Below, in pieces: positions 37,294 to 47,039 of a DNA stretch of 64,000 nucleotides. A program made the translations under genes and the position numbers. The stretch comes from JACCZX01 sp038216465 (GTDB lineage: Bacteria > Pseudomonadota > Gammaproteobacteria > Burkholderiales > Burkholderiaceae_F): contig JBBQQC010000016.1 of assembly GCA_038216465.1 (NCBI GenBank), forward strand, positions 1 to 64,000, read 5' to 3'. The number at the start of each line of letters is the position of its first letter. Position 1 is the first letter of the stretch. The notes under the pieces were generated by a model that was not told where the DNA came from, made no database searches, and saw only the letters and a list, made by a program, of their open reading frames with translations.

Positions 37294-38526
37294 ATGGCCG
37301 ATCAACCTTCCGCAACCGAACCCTCGCTTTCCCGCCTTGCAATCGACCGTGGTAGCCCGGTACCGCGCCGGCGCCGCTCGCTGTGGAAACGCTGGTGGGT
37401 CTGGGTAATCGCGCTGGTCGTGCTGGCCGCAATCGCGTTGGCGCTGGGCCGCCGTAATGCGCCACAAGCCGTGGAAATCGCGACTGTCGCTGCTGCTTAT
37501 CCGTCGACATCGGTAGCAGTGCTAAATGCGACCGGCCGTGTGGTCGCTGCGCGCCGCGCATCGGTTTCGTCAAAGGGCACCGGCCGCCTTGAGTGGCTTG
37601 GGGTGCAGGAGGGCCAGCGCGTCACCGAAGGCGACATCATTGCGCGGCTGGAGAATCGCGACGTCGCGGCGCAGCGCGAGCAAGCCGCGGCGCAGGTTCA
37701 GGTGGCGCGCGCCAATCTGGCGCAGGGACAGGCCGAGTTGGAAGATGCCGAGGCCGCGTACAAGCGAGCGCAGGATCTGGCCCGGCAGAAATTCATTGCC
37801 GGTTCCGCGCTCGATACGGCCGAGGCGCGCTACAACAAGCAGCGCGCGCAGATCGATACGTTGCGTGCACAGATCGCAGTAGCGCAGGCCAATTACAGGT
37901 CAACCGACGTGGCGTACGACCAGACGCTGATCCGCGCGCCTTTTACCGGAATCGTGCTGACAAAAAGCGCCAACGTGGGCGATATCGTGACTCCGTTTTC
38001 GGCGGCGGCGGGCACGACCGGCGCGGTGGTGACGATGGCGGACATGGAAACGCTCGAGGTAGAGGCCGATGTTTCTGAATCGGCGATCGCAAAAATAACG
38101 ATCGGCCAAGCTGCCGAGATTCAACTCGATGCGTTTCCCGATCTGCGCTTGCTCGGCGAAGTCAGCCGCATCGTGCCGACGGTAGATCGGAGCAAGGCCA
38201 CCTTGCTGGTCAAGGTGAAGTTTGTCGAGCACGATGCTCGCGTACTACCCGACATGAGCGCAAAGACGGCGTTTTTGTCGCGCGGTTTAAAGCCCGATGA
38301 GCGCACACCCGTCGCCGCGCTGCGCACCGACGCAATCGTCAAGCGCGACGCCCAGGACATGGTGTTTGTCGTCGGGAAGGACGACCAGGTCAAGCTCACG
38401 CCGGTTACGGTCGGCGCCAAGGTGGGAGATTTGGTGCGAGTCGATCTACCACCGGGCACGCGGGCTGTGATCGCGCCCCCGGCGCGCCTGGTCGACGGCG
38501 CTACCGTCGCCGCGGCCAAAAAGTAA
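37294..38526 (+). CDS. MacA-type periplasmic adaptor (HlyD/RND membrane fusion protein)
   Basis: About 410 residues. A single N-terminal membrane segment (WWVWVIALVVLAAIALALG) anchors the protein; then come a split biotinyl-lipoyl domain (SVSSKGTGRLEWLGVQEGQRVTEGDIIARLE ... APFTGIVLTKSANVGDIV), an Ala/Gln-rich coiled coil between the halves, and a beta-barrel domain. It links the inner-membrane ABC exporter to an outer-membrane channel. The ATG before ADQPSATE is preferred; an upstream in-frame extension is not protein-like. The stop overlaps the ATPase gene start by 1 bp. Confidence 0.85.
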   Translation: MADQPSATEPSLSRLAIDRGSPVPRRRRSLWKRWWVWVIALVVLAAIALALGRRNAPQAVEIATVAAAYPSTSVAVLNATGRVVAARRASVSSKGTGRLEWLGVQEGQRVTEGDIIARLENRDVAAQREQAAAQVQVARANLAQGQAELEDAEAAYKRAQDLARQKFIAGSALDTAEARYNKQRAQIDTLRAQIAVAQANYRSTDVAYDQTLIRAPFTGIVLTKSANVGDIVTPFSAAAGTTGAVVTMADMETLEVEADVSESAIAKITIGQAAEIQLDAFPDLRLLGEVSRIVPTVDRSKATLLVKVKFVEHDARVLPDMSAKTAFLSRGLKPDERTPVAALRTDAIVKRDAQDMVFVVGKDDQVKLTPVTVGAKVGDLVRVDLPPGTRAVIAPPARLVDGATVAAAKK

Positions 38527-39326
38527 TGATGGACACGCGCGCAACGATCAGTGTGCGCGTGGACCCGTCGCTCGAAAATGGGCCACGTGAAAATGGTCCG
38601 AGCGACTATGGGCCGCCGGGGGCTCATCCGCCCGAGGCGCGGGCGCTGGTTCAGATCGCGCGGCTGTCCAAAGGTTACGTGCGAGGCGGACATCAAGTAC
38701 CCGTTTTGACCGACATCAATCTGACGATCTACGAGCGCGATTTCGTGGCGCTGATGGGTCCATCGGGGTCGGGCAAGAGCACGCTGCTCAACCTGATCGC
38801 TGGCATCGACAAGCCCGACGCTGGAACGCTGCTGATCGCGGACGAAGACATCACGGGCTTCAACGACACCGAGCTCGCCGACTGGCGCGCGCGCACGGTC
38901 GGATTTGTATTTCAGTTTTACAACTTGATGCCGGTACTCACCGCCTTCGAGAACGTCGAGCTGCCGCTGCAGTTGACTTCCCTGTCGCGCGCCGAGCGGC
39001 GCGAGCGCGTCGAGCTGCTGCTGTCGATGGTTGGATTGACGGATCGCAGCAAGCACTATCCAAACGAACTATCAGGTGGGCAGCAGCAGCGGGTGGCGAT
39101 TGCGCGCGCTCTGGTGACCGATCCATTGCTGGTCATTGCCGACGAGCCGACCGGCGATCTGGACCGGCAATCGGCAGCGGACATTCTGAGGCTGCTCGAC
39201 CGCCTTAACCTCGAGCTCGGCAAGACGATCGTGATGGTGACGCACGATCCACGCGCTGCCGAGGCCGCGCACCACCTGATCTATCTCGACAAGGGCCAGT
39301 TGACCGATACGGCGCCTAGTCACTAG
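38526..39326 (+). CDS. ABC transporter ATP-binding protein (MacB/LolD type)
   Basis: A 266-residue ATPase. Walker [11 protein letters not shown]-loop [18 protein letters not shown], signature [15 protein letters not shown], Walker [14 protein letters not shown] and the H-loop VMVTHD are complete, and the spacing fits the MacB/LolD/FtsE class that works with FtsX-type permeases. It powers export or lipoprotein transport by the following two permeases together with the adaptor. The first 45 residues are a non-conserved extension. The substrate is unknown. Confidence 0.9.
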   Translation: MMDTRATISVRVDPSLENGPRENGPSDYGPPGAHPPEARALVQIARLSKGYVRGGHQVPVLTDINLTIYERDFVALMGPSGSGKSTLLNLIAGIDKPDAGTLLIADEDITGFNDTELADWRARTVGFVFQFYNLMPVLTAFENVELPLQLTSLSRAERRERVELLLSMVGLTDRSKHYPNELSGGQQQRVAIARALVTDPLLVIADEPTGDLDRQSAADILRLLDRLNLELGKTIVMVTHDPRAAEAAHHLIYLDKGQLTDTAPSH

Positions 39327-39336
39327 AGATTGACCG

Positions 39337-40497
39337 ATGTTGTTCTTCCTCAACCTGGTTTTCCGCAATGTGTTTCGCGCCAAGCTGCGCACGACGCTGA
39401 CGATCGTCGGGCTGGTGATTGCAACACTGGCGTTCGGGCTGCTGCAAACCGTCGTGCGCGCGTGGTATGTCGGGTCCGACGCAGCATCGGCAACGCGGTT
39501 GATCACGCGCAATGCGATCTCGCTGACTTTCGCGATGCCCATTTACTACCGCGACAAGATCCGCGCCGTACCGGGTGTGACGGCCGTGTCGGTGTCCAAC
39601 TGGTTTGGCGGCGTCTACAAGGATCCGAAGAATTTCTTCGCGCAGTTTGCGGTCGATGCGCCGACCTACTTTCCGATGTTTCCGGAGTTCTTGTTTCAGC
39701 CCGACGAATATCAGTCTTTCATGCGCGATCGCCGCGGCGCTGCCATCGGCCGCCAGCTGGCCGACCTGTACGGCTTCAAGATCGGCGACTCGATTCCGCT
39801 GAAGAGCGGAATTTATCCCGGCACCTGGGAATTCAACGTGCGCGCGATCTACGACGCGAAGGACGAAACGACGATCACGCGACAGATGTATTTTCACTAC
39901 GACTACTTGAACGAGCAGCTGAAACTGGTGTCGCCCCGACGTGGCGATTTCGCCGGCGTTTTCGTGGTAGGCATCAATGAAGGGCCGTCGGCGCCCGATA
40001 TTTCGCGCGCGATCGATGCCCAGTTCAAGAATTCGCTGGCGGAAACGCTGACCGAGACAGAAAAGGCCTTCACGCTGAGCTTCGTGGCAATGGTGGAAAC
40101 CATCATCACCGCGATCGAAGGCGTCAGTTATGTCGTCATCCTGATCATCATGGCCGTCGCCGCCAACACGATGGCGATGACCGCCCGCGAGCGGCTCTCC
40201 GAGTACGCGACTCTAAAGGCGCTCGGTTTCAAGCCCGGCAGGGTCGCTGCGATGATCATGGGCGAGGCGTTTTTGCTGGCGATCGTCGGTGCCGGCATCG
40301 GGATGCTGCTGACGCCGCTTGTGGTGCGGGTGTTTCACGCGGTGACAATCAGCGTTTTTGCCAAGATGCCGCTGGTCGCGCACACTTTTTATCTGCAGGC
40401 GGCGTGCGCCGTGGTCGTCGGCCTGGTCGCGGGCATCGTGCCGGCTATTCGTGCGGCGCGCGTGAAGATCGTCGACGGCCTGCGGCACATCGGTTAA
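39337..40497 (+). CDS. FtsX/MacB-like ABC permease, subunit 1
   Basis: A 386-residue permease with one N-terminal membrane segment after LVFRNVFRAKLRTTLTIVGLVIATLAF, a periplasmic domain (about residues 45-255) and three C-terminal segments, ending in ARVKIVDGLRHI, the FtsX-domain pattern. GALGFKP-like coupling sequence (LKALGFKPGRVAAM) precedes the last two helices. It is separated by 10 bp from the ATPase and by 4 bp from the second permease, so the pair probably forms a heterodimer. Confidence 0.85.
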   Translation: MLFFLNLVFRNVFRAKLRTTLTIVGLVIATLAFGLLQTVVRAWYVGSDAASATRLITRNAISLTFAMPIYYRDKIRAVPGVTAVSVSNWFGGVYKDPKNFFAQFAVDAPTYFPMFPEFLFQPDEYQSFMRDRRGAAIGRQLADLYGFKIGDSIPLKSGIYPGTWEFNVRAIYDAKDETTITRQMYFHYDYLNEQLKLVSPRRGDFAGVFVVGINEGPSAPDISRAIDAQFKNSLAETLTETEKAFTLSFVAMVETIITAIEGVSYVVILIIMAVAANTMAMTARERLSEYATLKALGFKPGRVAAMIMGEAFLLAIVGAGIGMLLTPLVVRVFHAVTISVFAKMPLVAHTFYLQAACAVVVGLVAGIVPAIRAARVKIVDGLRHIG

Positions 40498-40501
40498 CGC
40501 G

Positions 40502-41671
40502 ATGCGCGTTCCGTTCAGCTACGTGCGGCGCAACCTATGGGTGCGCAAACTGACGACCGCGCTGACAGCCGGCGGCATGGCGCTGGTGGTGTTTGTGTTC
40601 GCGGCGGTCCTGATGCTTGACGCAGGGTTAAAGGCCACGTTGGTCGCCACCGGTTCACCTGACAACGTGGTTCTGATCCGCCAGGGCAGCATTACCGAAG
40701 TGCAAAGCGGCGTCTTGCGTGATCAGGCGGCGCTAATTGAAACGGCACCGGAGATTGCGCGTGGTTCTGATGGGCAGCCGCTGGTGTCGAAAGAGGTGGT
40801 GGTACTGAATTCACTGCCCAAGATCGCGGATCCGAACAAGCGCAGCAACGTCGTCGTGCGCGGTCTGCCGGAGATGGGCAAGACGCTGCGGCCGCAAGTA
40901 CATATCGTCGAAGGCAGGATGTTCCGTCCGGGATCGACCGAAATCGTCGTTGGGAATTCGGTCGCGCGCGGGTTTGCGGGTGTTGAAATCGGCCAGCAGC
41001 TGTCGTTCGCCGGCCGGCAGTGGACCGTGGTCGGAATCTTCGATGGCGGCAAGAGCGCATTCGATTCCGAAGTCTGGGGCGACGTCGAGCAGATGATGCA
41101 GGCGTTTCGCCGCATCACGTATTCATCGGTGATTGCGCAGCTTGCGTCGGCCTCATCGCTGGCCACACTGAAGGCTCGGCTGGATGACGATCCGCGGTTG
41201 AAGATCGACGTCAAGCGCGAAGCCCAGTTTTATGCCGATCAATCGTCCAGCTTGTCGAATTTCATAACGCTGCTCGGCATGACGCTGTCGGTGATTTTCT
41301 CGATCGGCGCGATGATCGGTGCGGCCATCACCATGTATTCAGCGGTTGCGACGCGCACGGCTGAGATCGGTACCTTGCGCGCCTTGGGCTTTCCTCGCGT
41401 CTCAATTCTGCTGGCATTTCTGATCGAGTCACTGATGCTGGCCTTGGTCGGAGGGGTGGTTGGACTGGTTGCCGCCAGTTTTTTGACCGCAATAACAATT
41501 TCGACAACCAACTTTCAATCTTTCTCCGAACTTGCATTCGCGTTCACGCTGACGCCCGGGATTGTTGTCTCGGCATTGATCTTTTCCATCGTGATGGGGT
41601 TTGTCGGGGGGTTTTTGCCGGCGATCAAGGCGAGCCGGATGAAAATCGTCGACGCGCTGCGAGCCGACTAG
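40502..41671 (+). CDS. FtsX/MacB-like ABC permease, subunit 2
   Basis: A 389-residue permease related to the preceding one: N-terminal membrane segment (LTAGGMALVVFVFAAVLML), a periplasmic domain, and three C-terminal helices with GTLRALGFPRVSILLAFLIESL as the coupling loop and ASRMKIVDALRAD at the end. Two half-size FtsX-type permeases plus one ATPase and a MacA-type adaptor make a complete tripartite ABC efflux system, lacking only the outer-membrane channel, which is not in the window. Confidence 0.85.
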   Translation: MRVPFSYVRRNLWVRKLTTALTAGGMALVVFVFAAVLMLDAGLKATLVATGSPDNVVLIRQGSITEVQSGVLRDQAALIETAPEIARGSDGQPLVSKEVVVLNSLPKIADPNKRSNVVVRGLPEMGKTLRPQVHIVEGRMFRPGSTEIVVGNSVARGFAGVEIGQQLSFAGRQWTVVGIFDGGKSAFDSEVWGDVEQMMQAFRRITYSSVIAQLASASSLATLKARLDDDPRLKIDVKREAQFYADQSSSLSNFITLLGMTLSVIFSIGAMIGAAITMYSAVATRTAEIGTLRALGFPRVSILLAFLIESLMLALVGGVVGLVAASFLTAITISTTNFQSFSELAFAFTLTPGIVVSALIFSIVMGFVGGFLPAIKASRMKIVDALRAD

Positions 41672-41938
41672 CCAGTCGAGCGACGCGGTCTTGCGCGACG
41701 CTACCGAGAGTGGCGATTGGCGCGACTGGATGCCGCAGGAGCATGACTGACGCACAAGGCGCGACGATGGCGGCACGATGCGAATTGCCGCCACACGGTG
41801 AATAGCGCCGTGCAGGGCACGGGTAGCTGCACGTTTTCCAACGGCGCGCAGTACCAGCTGCATATCGGCACCTGATAACGGGTTATCCTTTGAGCATGCT
41901 TGGGCCTGAGAGCGGGCAGGCGAACTCAAGGAGACTTT
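41672..41938 (+). other. Intergenic region with a C-terminal gene remnant
   Basis: A short frame near 41,790-41,875 reads SAVQGTGSCTFSNGAQYQL and then a stop, looking like the tail of a small secreted protein with no start codon or upstream coding. No terminator is certain. A good AAGGAGA ribosome binding site for the next gene lies at its end. Confidence 0.3.
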
Positions 41939-42907
41939 ATGAAACGACGCGACTTTTCGATCGCTGCAGCGGCTGTGGTGGCAGCGACCCAGTTGGGTGT
42001 TTTGTGTACCGCAAGCGCGCAGCAATTGGGCGCAGTCAAGATGATGATTCCGGCCAACCCGGGCGGCGGCTGGGATCAGACCGGGCGCGCACTGGCGACG
42101 GCGATGCAAAGCGCCAAGACGGTGCAGACGGTGCAGTTCGATAACAAAGGCGGCGCCGCCGGCACGATCGGGCTCGTGCAATTCGTCAACAGCGCGAAGG
42201 GCGATCCGAACGCGCTGATGGTGGGCGGCATGGTGATGGTCGGCGGTATCGCGCTGAATAAGTCGCCGGTTGATTTGACGATGGTTACCCCTATCGCCCG
42301 GCTGACCAGCGAATATGAAGTGATTGTGGTTCCAGCAAATTCGCCGTTCAAGACAATGGGCGACCTCGTCGCAGCGTTCAAGGCGGATCCGGGCAAGGTG
42401 TCGTGGAACGGCGGGTCGGCAGGTGGTACCGATCACATCGTCGCGGGCCTGATCGCGCGCGCGGTCGGCGTCGATCCCACCAAGATCAACTACATTGCGT
42501 CGAAAGGCGGTGGCGACCAGATCGCGGCGATCGTTGGCGGCCATGTCAGCGCCGGCATTGCGGGCCTGGGCGAGTTTGCCGAACACATCAAGGGTGGTCG
42601 CATGCGTGCGCTGGCCGTCTCGGCGCCGAGCAAGATCGACGGCATTCCGACGCTGAAGGAGCAAGGCATCGATGTCGTGCTGGGCAACTGGCGTGGCGTC
42701 TTTGGCGCACCTGCCATTTCAACAGCGCAGCGGGATACGCTGATTGCCGCCGTCAAGACCGCCCGGGATTCGCCGGCGTGGAAGGAGACGCTGACCAAAC
42801 TCGGTTGGGAGGATGTCTACCTTGCCGGAGACGAGTTTAAAAAGTTCCTCGAGGAAGACACCAAGCGCATCAATACGATCATCGATTCGCTAGGCCTCAA
42901 GAAATAG
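41939..42907 (+). CDS. tctC: Tripartite tricarboxylate transporter substrate-binding protein (TctC/Bug family)
   Basis: A 322-residue periplasmic binding protein. The leader MKRRDFSIAAAAVVAATQ has an RRDF twin-arginine-like motif and a cleavage region near ASAQ. The mature part shows MMIPANPGGGWDQTGRAL and GGAAGTIGL, typical of Bug/TctC proteins that bind carboxylates. AAGGAGA lies upstream of the ATG. It is followed 2 bp later by the TctB gene and then TctA. The ligand (citrate, tricarballylate, terephthalate or another acid) cannot be told. Confidence 0.9.
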   Translation: MKRRDFSIAAAAVVAATQLGVLCTASAQQLGAVKMMIPANPGGGWDQTGRALATAMQSAKTVQTVQFDNKGGAAGTIGLVQFVNSAKGDPNALMVGGMVMVGGIALNKSPVDLTMVTPIARLTSEYEVIVVPANSPFKTMGDLVAAFKADPGKVSWNGGSAGGTDHIVAGLIARAVGVDPTKINYIASKGGGDQIAAIVGGHVSAGIAGLGEFAEHIKGGRMRALAVSAPSKIDGIPTLKEQGIDVVLGNWRGVFGAPAISTAQRDTLIAAVKTARDSPAWKETLTKLGWEDVYLAGDEFKKFLEEDTKRINTIIDSLGLKK

Positions 42908-42909
42908 CC

Positions 42910-43422
42910 GTGATGCGTGGCGCGCCGGGTTCGCGCGCCGAGTTGGTCATCTCGCTCGGCGTGCTGCTGCTGGGCATCGGTGCAACGATCGTCGCCTGGA
43001 GACTGCCGGAGGCGGGTGGTTATGCACGCGTCGGTCCGAACGTCGCGCCGAAGATCGTCTCGGCCGCTCTGATCTTGCTCGGAATATGGTTACTGGCTGA
43101 GGTATTCACCGGCGGCTTTCGTGCCCGAGTGCCCGATGATCCTGCTGAGCGCGGAGAGCACGCGTTCATGTGGAGCGCCTTTGCCTGGGTCAGCGCCGGA
43201 TTGATCGCACAGATGGCGTTGGTTCACACGGCCGGGTTTGTGATCGCGGCCGCCGCGCTGTTCTCTTGCGTCGCGCGCGGTCTTGGCAGCATGCGCTTGC
43301 TGCGCGATCTGTCGATCGGGCTGGTGCTCGGAGTGCTGGTTTTTCTTTTCTTCGTACGCTTCCTGAATGTCAATCTGCCGGCGGGCTGGTTAACGCCGAT
43401 CCTGGGCGGTGCGGGAATATGA
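42910..43422 (+). CDS. tctB: Tripartite tricarboxylate transporter small membrane subunit TctB
   Basis: A 170-residue protein with four hydrophobic segments ([88 protein letters not shown]) and an NLPAGWL end typical of TctB. GTG and ATG starts are adjacent. It overlaps TctA by 4 bp (ATGA). Confidence 0.9.
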   Translation: MMRGAPGSRAELVISLGVLLLGIGATIVAWRLPEAGGYARVGPNVAPKIVSAALILLGIWLLAEVFTGGFRARVPDDPAERGEHAFMWSAFAWVSAGLIAQMALVHTAGFVIAAAALFSCVARGLGSMRLLRDLSIGLVLGVLVFLFFVRFLNVNLPAGWLTPILGGAGI

Positions 43423-44924
43423 CCGAGACATTCAATGCGCTGATCTCTGGCTTCGGCGTAGCGCTGCAGCCGATGAATCTGCTGTGGGGCTTCGTCGGCG
43501 TCACACTGGGTACCGCGATCGGCGTGTTACCCGGAGTAGGTCCGGCGCTGACGGTCGCGATGCTATTGCCGTTGACGGCCAAGCTTGACCCGACCGGGGC
43601 GCTGATCATGTTTGCCGGCATCTACTACGGCGCGATGTACGGCGGATCGACGACGACCATTTTGCTGAACACTCCGGGGGAGTCGGCGTCGATCGTGACT
43701 GCGCTCGACGGCAACCAGATGGCACGGCGTGGTCGGGCCGGCCCTGCCCTGGCCACCGCTGCAATTGGTTCGTTTGTGGCAGGCACGATCGCGACACTGC
43801 TGTTGACGGTGCTCGCCCCGATCGTGGTCGAAGTTGCTTTGAAATTCGGGCCGGCGGAATACTTTGCGCTGATGGTGTTCGCGTTCGTCACGGTCGCGGC
43901 CGTGCTGGGGACGTCAACCGTACGCGGGCTGACGATGCTGTTCCTGGGCCTGCTGCTTGGTCTGGTCGGAATCGATGATCAAACCGGGCAGATGCGCTTT
44001 GCATTTGGGGTGCCGGAATTGCTGGATGGCGTCGACGTCGTGGTACTCGCGGTCGGACTGTTTGCGGTCGGTGAAGGTTTGTACGTGGCCTCCTACCAGA
44101 GCCGGCAGCAGGAAAAGATGGAGCAGATCCGTGGCTCGCTGCTGATGTCGAAGGAGGATTGGCAACGTTCGTGGCCCGCGTGGCTGCGCGCCACTTTCAT
44201 CGGCTTTCCATTCGGCACGATACCGGCCGGTGGCGCCGAGATCCCCACTTTCCTGTCCTACGCTCTGGAGAAGAAGCTATCGAAGCGTCCGGAGGAGTTC
44301 GGCAAAGGCGCGATCGAAGGCGTTGCGGGTCCGGAGGCCGCGAACAACGCGGCGTCCGCCGGCGTGCTGGTGCCGTTGTTGACGCTTGGCATCCCGACTT
44401 CTGCCACCGCGGCCATTCTGCTTGCCGCGTTCCAGAACTATGGGTTGCAGCCGGGACCGCTGCTATTCCAGACGCAGGCAGCGCTGGTGTGGGGGCTGAT
44501 CGCCAGCATGTATATCGGCAACATCCTGTTGCTGGTGCTCAATCTGCCGCTGATCGGGTTGTGGGTGAAAGTGTTGTCGATCCCGAAGCCATTGCTCTAT
44601 GGCGGCATTCTGGTCTTTGCCACGCTTGGCGCTTACAGCCTGCATCAGTCGGTGGTCGATCTGATTACGCTGTATGTATTCGGCCTGTTGGGCTTCGTGA
44701 TGCGGCGCTGGGGTTTCCCTGTCGCACCGGCCGTGATTGGATTGATACTCGGCCCGCTTGCCGAATCGCAGTTCCGCAAGGCGCTCGCGATTAGTCAGGG
44801 GGATCCAAGCGTGTTCTTTTCACATCCGATATCGGCGTCGCTGCTCGCCTTGACGACGGCGTTGATCGTCGGGCCGTGGATCATTCGCCTGTGGCGTCGC
44901 CGCAGGACTCAACCGTCGGCGTGA
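43419..44924 (+). CDS. tctA: Tripartite tricarboxylate transporter large membrane subunit TctA
   Basis: A 501-residue multi-pass protein. The N-terminal [23 protein letters not shown] and [19 protein letters not shown] are diagnostic TctA motifs; a mirrored second half has [23 protein letters not shown] and [22 protein letters not shown]. With TctB it forms the ion-coupled permease fed by TctC. The ATG overlaps the TctB stop; longer in-frame upstream sequence lies inside tctB. Confidence 0.95.
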   Translation: MTETFNALISGFGVALQPMNLLWGFVGVTLGTAIGVLPGVGPALTVAMLLPLTAKLDPTGALIMFAGIYYGAMYGGSTTTILLNTPGESASIVTALDGNQMARRGRAGPALATAAIGSFVAGTIATLLLTVLAPIVVEVALKFGPAEYFALMVFAFVTVAAVLGTSTVRGLTMLFLGLLLGLVGIDDQTGQMRFAFGVPELLDGVDVVVLAVGLFAVGEGLYVASYQSRQQEKMEQIRGSLLMSKEDWQRSWPAWLRATFIGFPFGTIPAGGAEIPTFLSYALEKKLSKRPEEFGKGAIEGVAGPEAANNAASAGVLVPLLTLGIPTSATAAILLAAFQNYGLQPGPLLFQTQAALVWGLIASMYIGNILLLVLNLPLIGLWVKVLSIPKPLLYGGILVFATLGAYSLHQSVVDLITLYVFGLLGFVMRRWGFPVAPAVIGLILGPLAESQFRKALAISQGDPSVFFSHPISASLLALTTALIVGPWIIRLWRRRRTQPSA

Positions 44925-46003
44925 GCGACATCGACCCTGCAAGCGCCGCGCCCCGCGCGGCGTTTTCATTCCGGCGCTCGCTCGCCGCAATCGCGGTGGC
45001 CATCGCAGGCGCGCTGGTCTGTCTTTATCTGAAGACGCCGTTGCCGTGGCTGATCGGTCCACTGGTGGCAGTGGCCGGCGTCAGCATGGCGAACGGCAGG
45101 ATCACTGAACCGCCGATGGCGCGCGAGGCGGGGCAATGGGCCATTGGTGTTGCGCTCGGCTTGTATTTTTCGCCCGATGTGGTGCGCGAGATCGTGCGGC
45201 TATCGCCGTGGATTGCTGTGGCCGTAGTGTTTTCGATCGTGCTTGGTTGGCTGGGATGCTGGCTGCTGATCAAGGCGGTCAGGACGGACGCGCCGACGTC
45301 TTTCTTTGCGATGGCGATCGGCGGCGCGCCCGAGATGGCAGCGCAGGCTCAGCGCAATGGCGGACAGGTCGACCGCGTTGCCGCGTCGCACGCGTTGCGC
45401 ATTATGCTGGTGGTGCTCGCTGTGCCGTTCGCGTTCAATGCGATGAACCTGCATGGCCTTGACCCTTACACGCCGCTGGCCAGGACATTCTCATGGATGG
45501 GATTTGTGGTTCTGGTCGCGATCACTGCGGCGGCGGCGGCAGTCATGCAACGCGTCAACTCGCCGAACAGCTGGATGATCGGTCCCTTGCTTGCGTCCGC
45601 ACTGGTCACGGCTAGCGGCCACAGCTTTAGTAGCTTTCCCACTGTCTTTGTCAACGCCGGCCAGCTGTTGATCGGCATCTCGCTCGGCTCGCGCTTTACG
45701 CCGGAATTTTTCCGCTCAGCGCCGCGCTTTCTGGCGGCCGTTGCCGCCATATCGCTGCTGTATATGCTGCTCGCTGCCGGGTTTGCGTCGCTGCTGGCGC
45801 GCGGATCGGGACTGCCGTGGCCGACTGCAACGATCGCGACGACGCCGGGCGGCATCGGCGAGATGGCGCTCACCGCGCAGGCGTTGAAGCTGGGCGTACC
45901 GATCGTGACCGCGTTCCACACGATTCGCTTGCTTGCGCTATTGCTGACGGTCGGCGCAATGTATCGGTATTGGCAGAAGTGGATGGCGCGTGGTGCAAGC
46001 TAG
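44921..46003 (+). CDS. AbrB-family (AbrB duplication) membrane protein
   Basis: About 360 residues with roughly ten membrane segments in two homologous halves: [21 protein letters not shown] and [20 protein letters not shown] are the repeated PW/SWMIGP motifs of the family once annotated as putative ammonia monooxygenase or AbrB regulator. It often sits next to Tct genes. GTG at 44,921 overlaps the tctA stop (GTGA); an ATG at 44,876 is in frame. Function is not established. Confidence 0.8.
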   Translation: MSDIDPASAAPRAAFSFRRSLAAIAVAIAGALVCLYLKTPLPWLIGPLVAVAGVSMANGRITEPPMAREAGQWAIGVALGLYFSPDVVREIVRLSPWIAVAVVFSIVLGWLGCWLLIKAVRTDAPTSFFAMAIGGAPEMAAQAQRNGGQVDRVAASHALRIMLVVLAVPFAFNAMNLHGLDPYTPLARTFSWMGFVVLVAITAAAAAVMQRVNSPNSWMIGPLLASALVTASGHSFSSFPTVFVNAGQLLIGISLGSRFTPEFFRSAPRFLAAVAAISLLYMLLAAGFASLLARGSGLPWPTATIATTPGGIGEMALTAQALKLGVPIVTAFHTIRLLALLLTVGAMYRYWQKWMARGAS

Positions 46004-46586
46004 AACCAGCCTCAAGACGGCGAAGGCGGCATTGCCGCAACTGGAGTTGACACCCCTGGTAGCCGCCGCCAGACATGACACCGCCGAGTTCCTGCAGGCT
46101 GTGCTTGAATCGAAGGCTAGCCTGATGCGATGGATGCCGTGGTGTCACGCCGCATACGACGCCGCCGATGTCGCGCGCTGGTTTGAAACGGCCGATCAGA
46201 TGTGGACCAATCAAACCGCGTTTCCTATGCTGATTAGAAACAAGGACGACGGCGCCCTGCTTGGCGGCGCGGGGCTGCAGGATGTGCTGCTCTACGGCAA
46301 GCGCGAGGCCGAGCTTGGGTACTGGGTGCGCAGCAGTGTGCGCGGTCGCGGCGTCGCGAGTACCGCGATTCGCGCTATCGCGGCGTTTGCATTCAACGAG
46401 CTAAAGCTGGTGCGCGCCTCGATGCGGATTCGGCTTGACAATACTTCGAGCCGCCGCGCTGCCGAGCGTGCGGGTGCGAGTTTCGAAGGGGTAACTCGGC
46501 ATGGCATCGTGCATGGAGAGGCGCGTTTCGACGCCGCGCATTACTCACTGCTGCCGGCTGACCTGCAGCGACCGTGGACACCGTAA
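45990..46586 (+). CDS. GNAT N-acetyltransferase (RimJ/RimL-like)
   Basis: A 198-residue acetyltransferase of the RimJ/RimL type: AAARHDTAEFLQAVLESKASLMRWMPW at the start, YWVRSSVRGRGVASTAIRAIAAFAF as the acetyl-CoA-binding segment (RGRGVAS), and RIRLDNTSSRRAAERAGASFEG at the end. Family members acetylate protein N-termini, amino acids or drugs. It starts on GTG (two in a row) inside the end of the AbrB-family gene, so it is probably co-transcribed with the tct genes. Confidence 0.85.
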   Translation: MVQARTSLKTAKAALPQLELTPLVAAARHDTAEFLQAVLESKASLMRWMPWCHAAYDAADVARWFETADQMWTNQTAFPMLIRNKDDGALLGGAGLQDVLLYGKREAELGYWVRSSVRGRGVASTAIRAIAAFAFNELKLVRASMRIRLDNTSSRRAAERAGASFEGVTRHGIVHGEARFDAAHYSLLPADLQRPWTP

Positions 46587-46674
46587 TGGCGGCTGCGCGC
46601 CTAGCTTTTTCGCGAACGCTGGTGTAGCGTCAATCGCATTCCGGGCACCGCCCGTAAGCTCTTCGGAGTAAGAC

Positions 46675-46881
46675 ATGCCGACTGGCACAGTAAAGTGGTT
46701 CAACGAGAGCAAGGGCTTTGGCTTTATCAAGCCTGATGATGGTGGCGCCGATCTGTTTGCACATTACAGCGGCATCAAGGCCAAGGGATTTCGCACGTTG
46801 AAAGAAAATCAGAAAGTCGAGTATCAGGTGCAGCAGGGCCAGAAGGGCCCGCAGGCGGTAGAGATCGACATCGTGCCCTGA
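46675..46881 (+). CDS. Cold-shock protein (CspA family)
   Basis: A 68-residue CSD protein: [22 protein letters not shown] and DLFAHYSGI contain the RNP1 (KGFGFI) and RNP2 (LFAHY) motifs. The usual FVHFS is LFAHYS here. It binds single-stranded RNA or DNA as a chaperone. It is followed by a terminator and appears monocistronic. Confidence 0.95.
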   Translation: MPTGTVKWFNESKGFGFIKPDDGGADLFAHYSGIKAKGFRTLKENQKVEYQVQQGQKGPQAVEIDIVP

Positions 46882-46896
46882 TCTTGCCAGCGCCCT

Positions 46897-46923
46897 AAGG
46901 CCTGCGGCGCGGGCCTTTTCTTT
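46897..46923 (+). terminator. Rho-independent terminator after the csp gene
   Basis: AAGGCC / GGCCTT stem with a 9-base GC-rich loop, followed by TTCTTT, 15 bp after the stop codon. Confidence 0.7.
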
Positions 46924-47039
46924 GTCCAGGCCTCCCGCATCGCCGCAAGTCTCCCGTCACAGGCCAGTTAGAATCGCGGTCCGCGTTTTCGACGGAAAAG
47001 AGCGCTTCGGGAATGATGAAGCGACGATGGAGACAGCTG

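Noticed and set aside
38584..38600. A CCACGTGAAAA sequence resembling a parS half
   Set aside because: Only half of the palindrome matches and it lies inside the ABC ATPase gene.
41429..42664. A 411-codon minus-strand open frame across the permease end and the tctC gene
   Set aside because: It overlaps two well-supported genes and has no recognisable domain.
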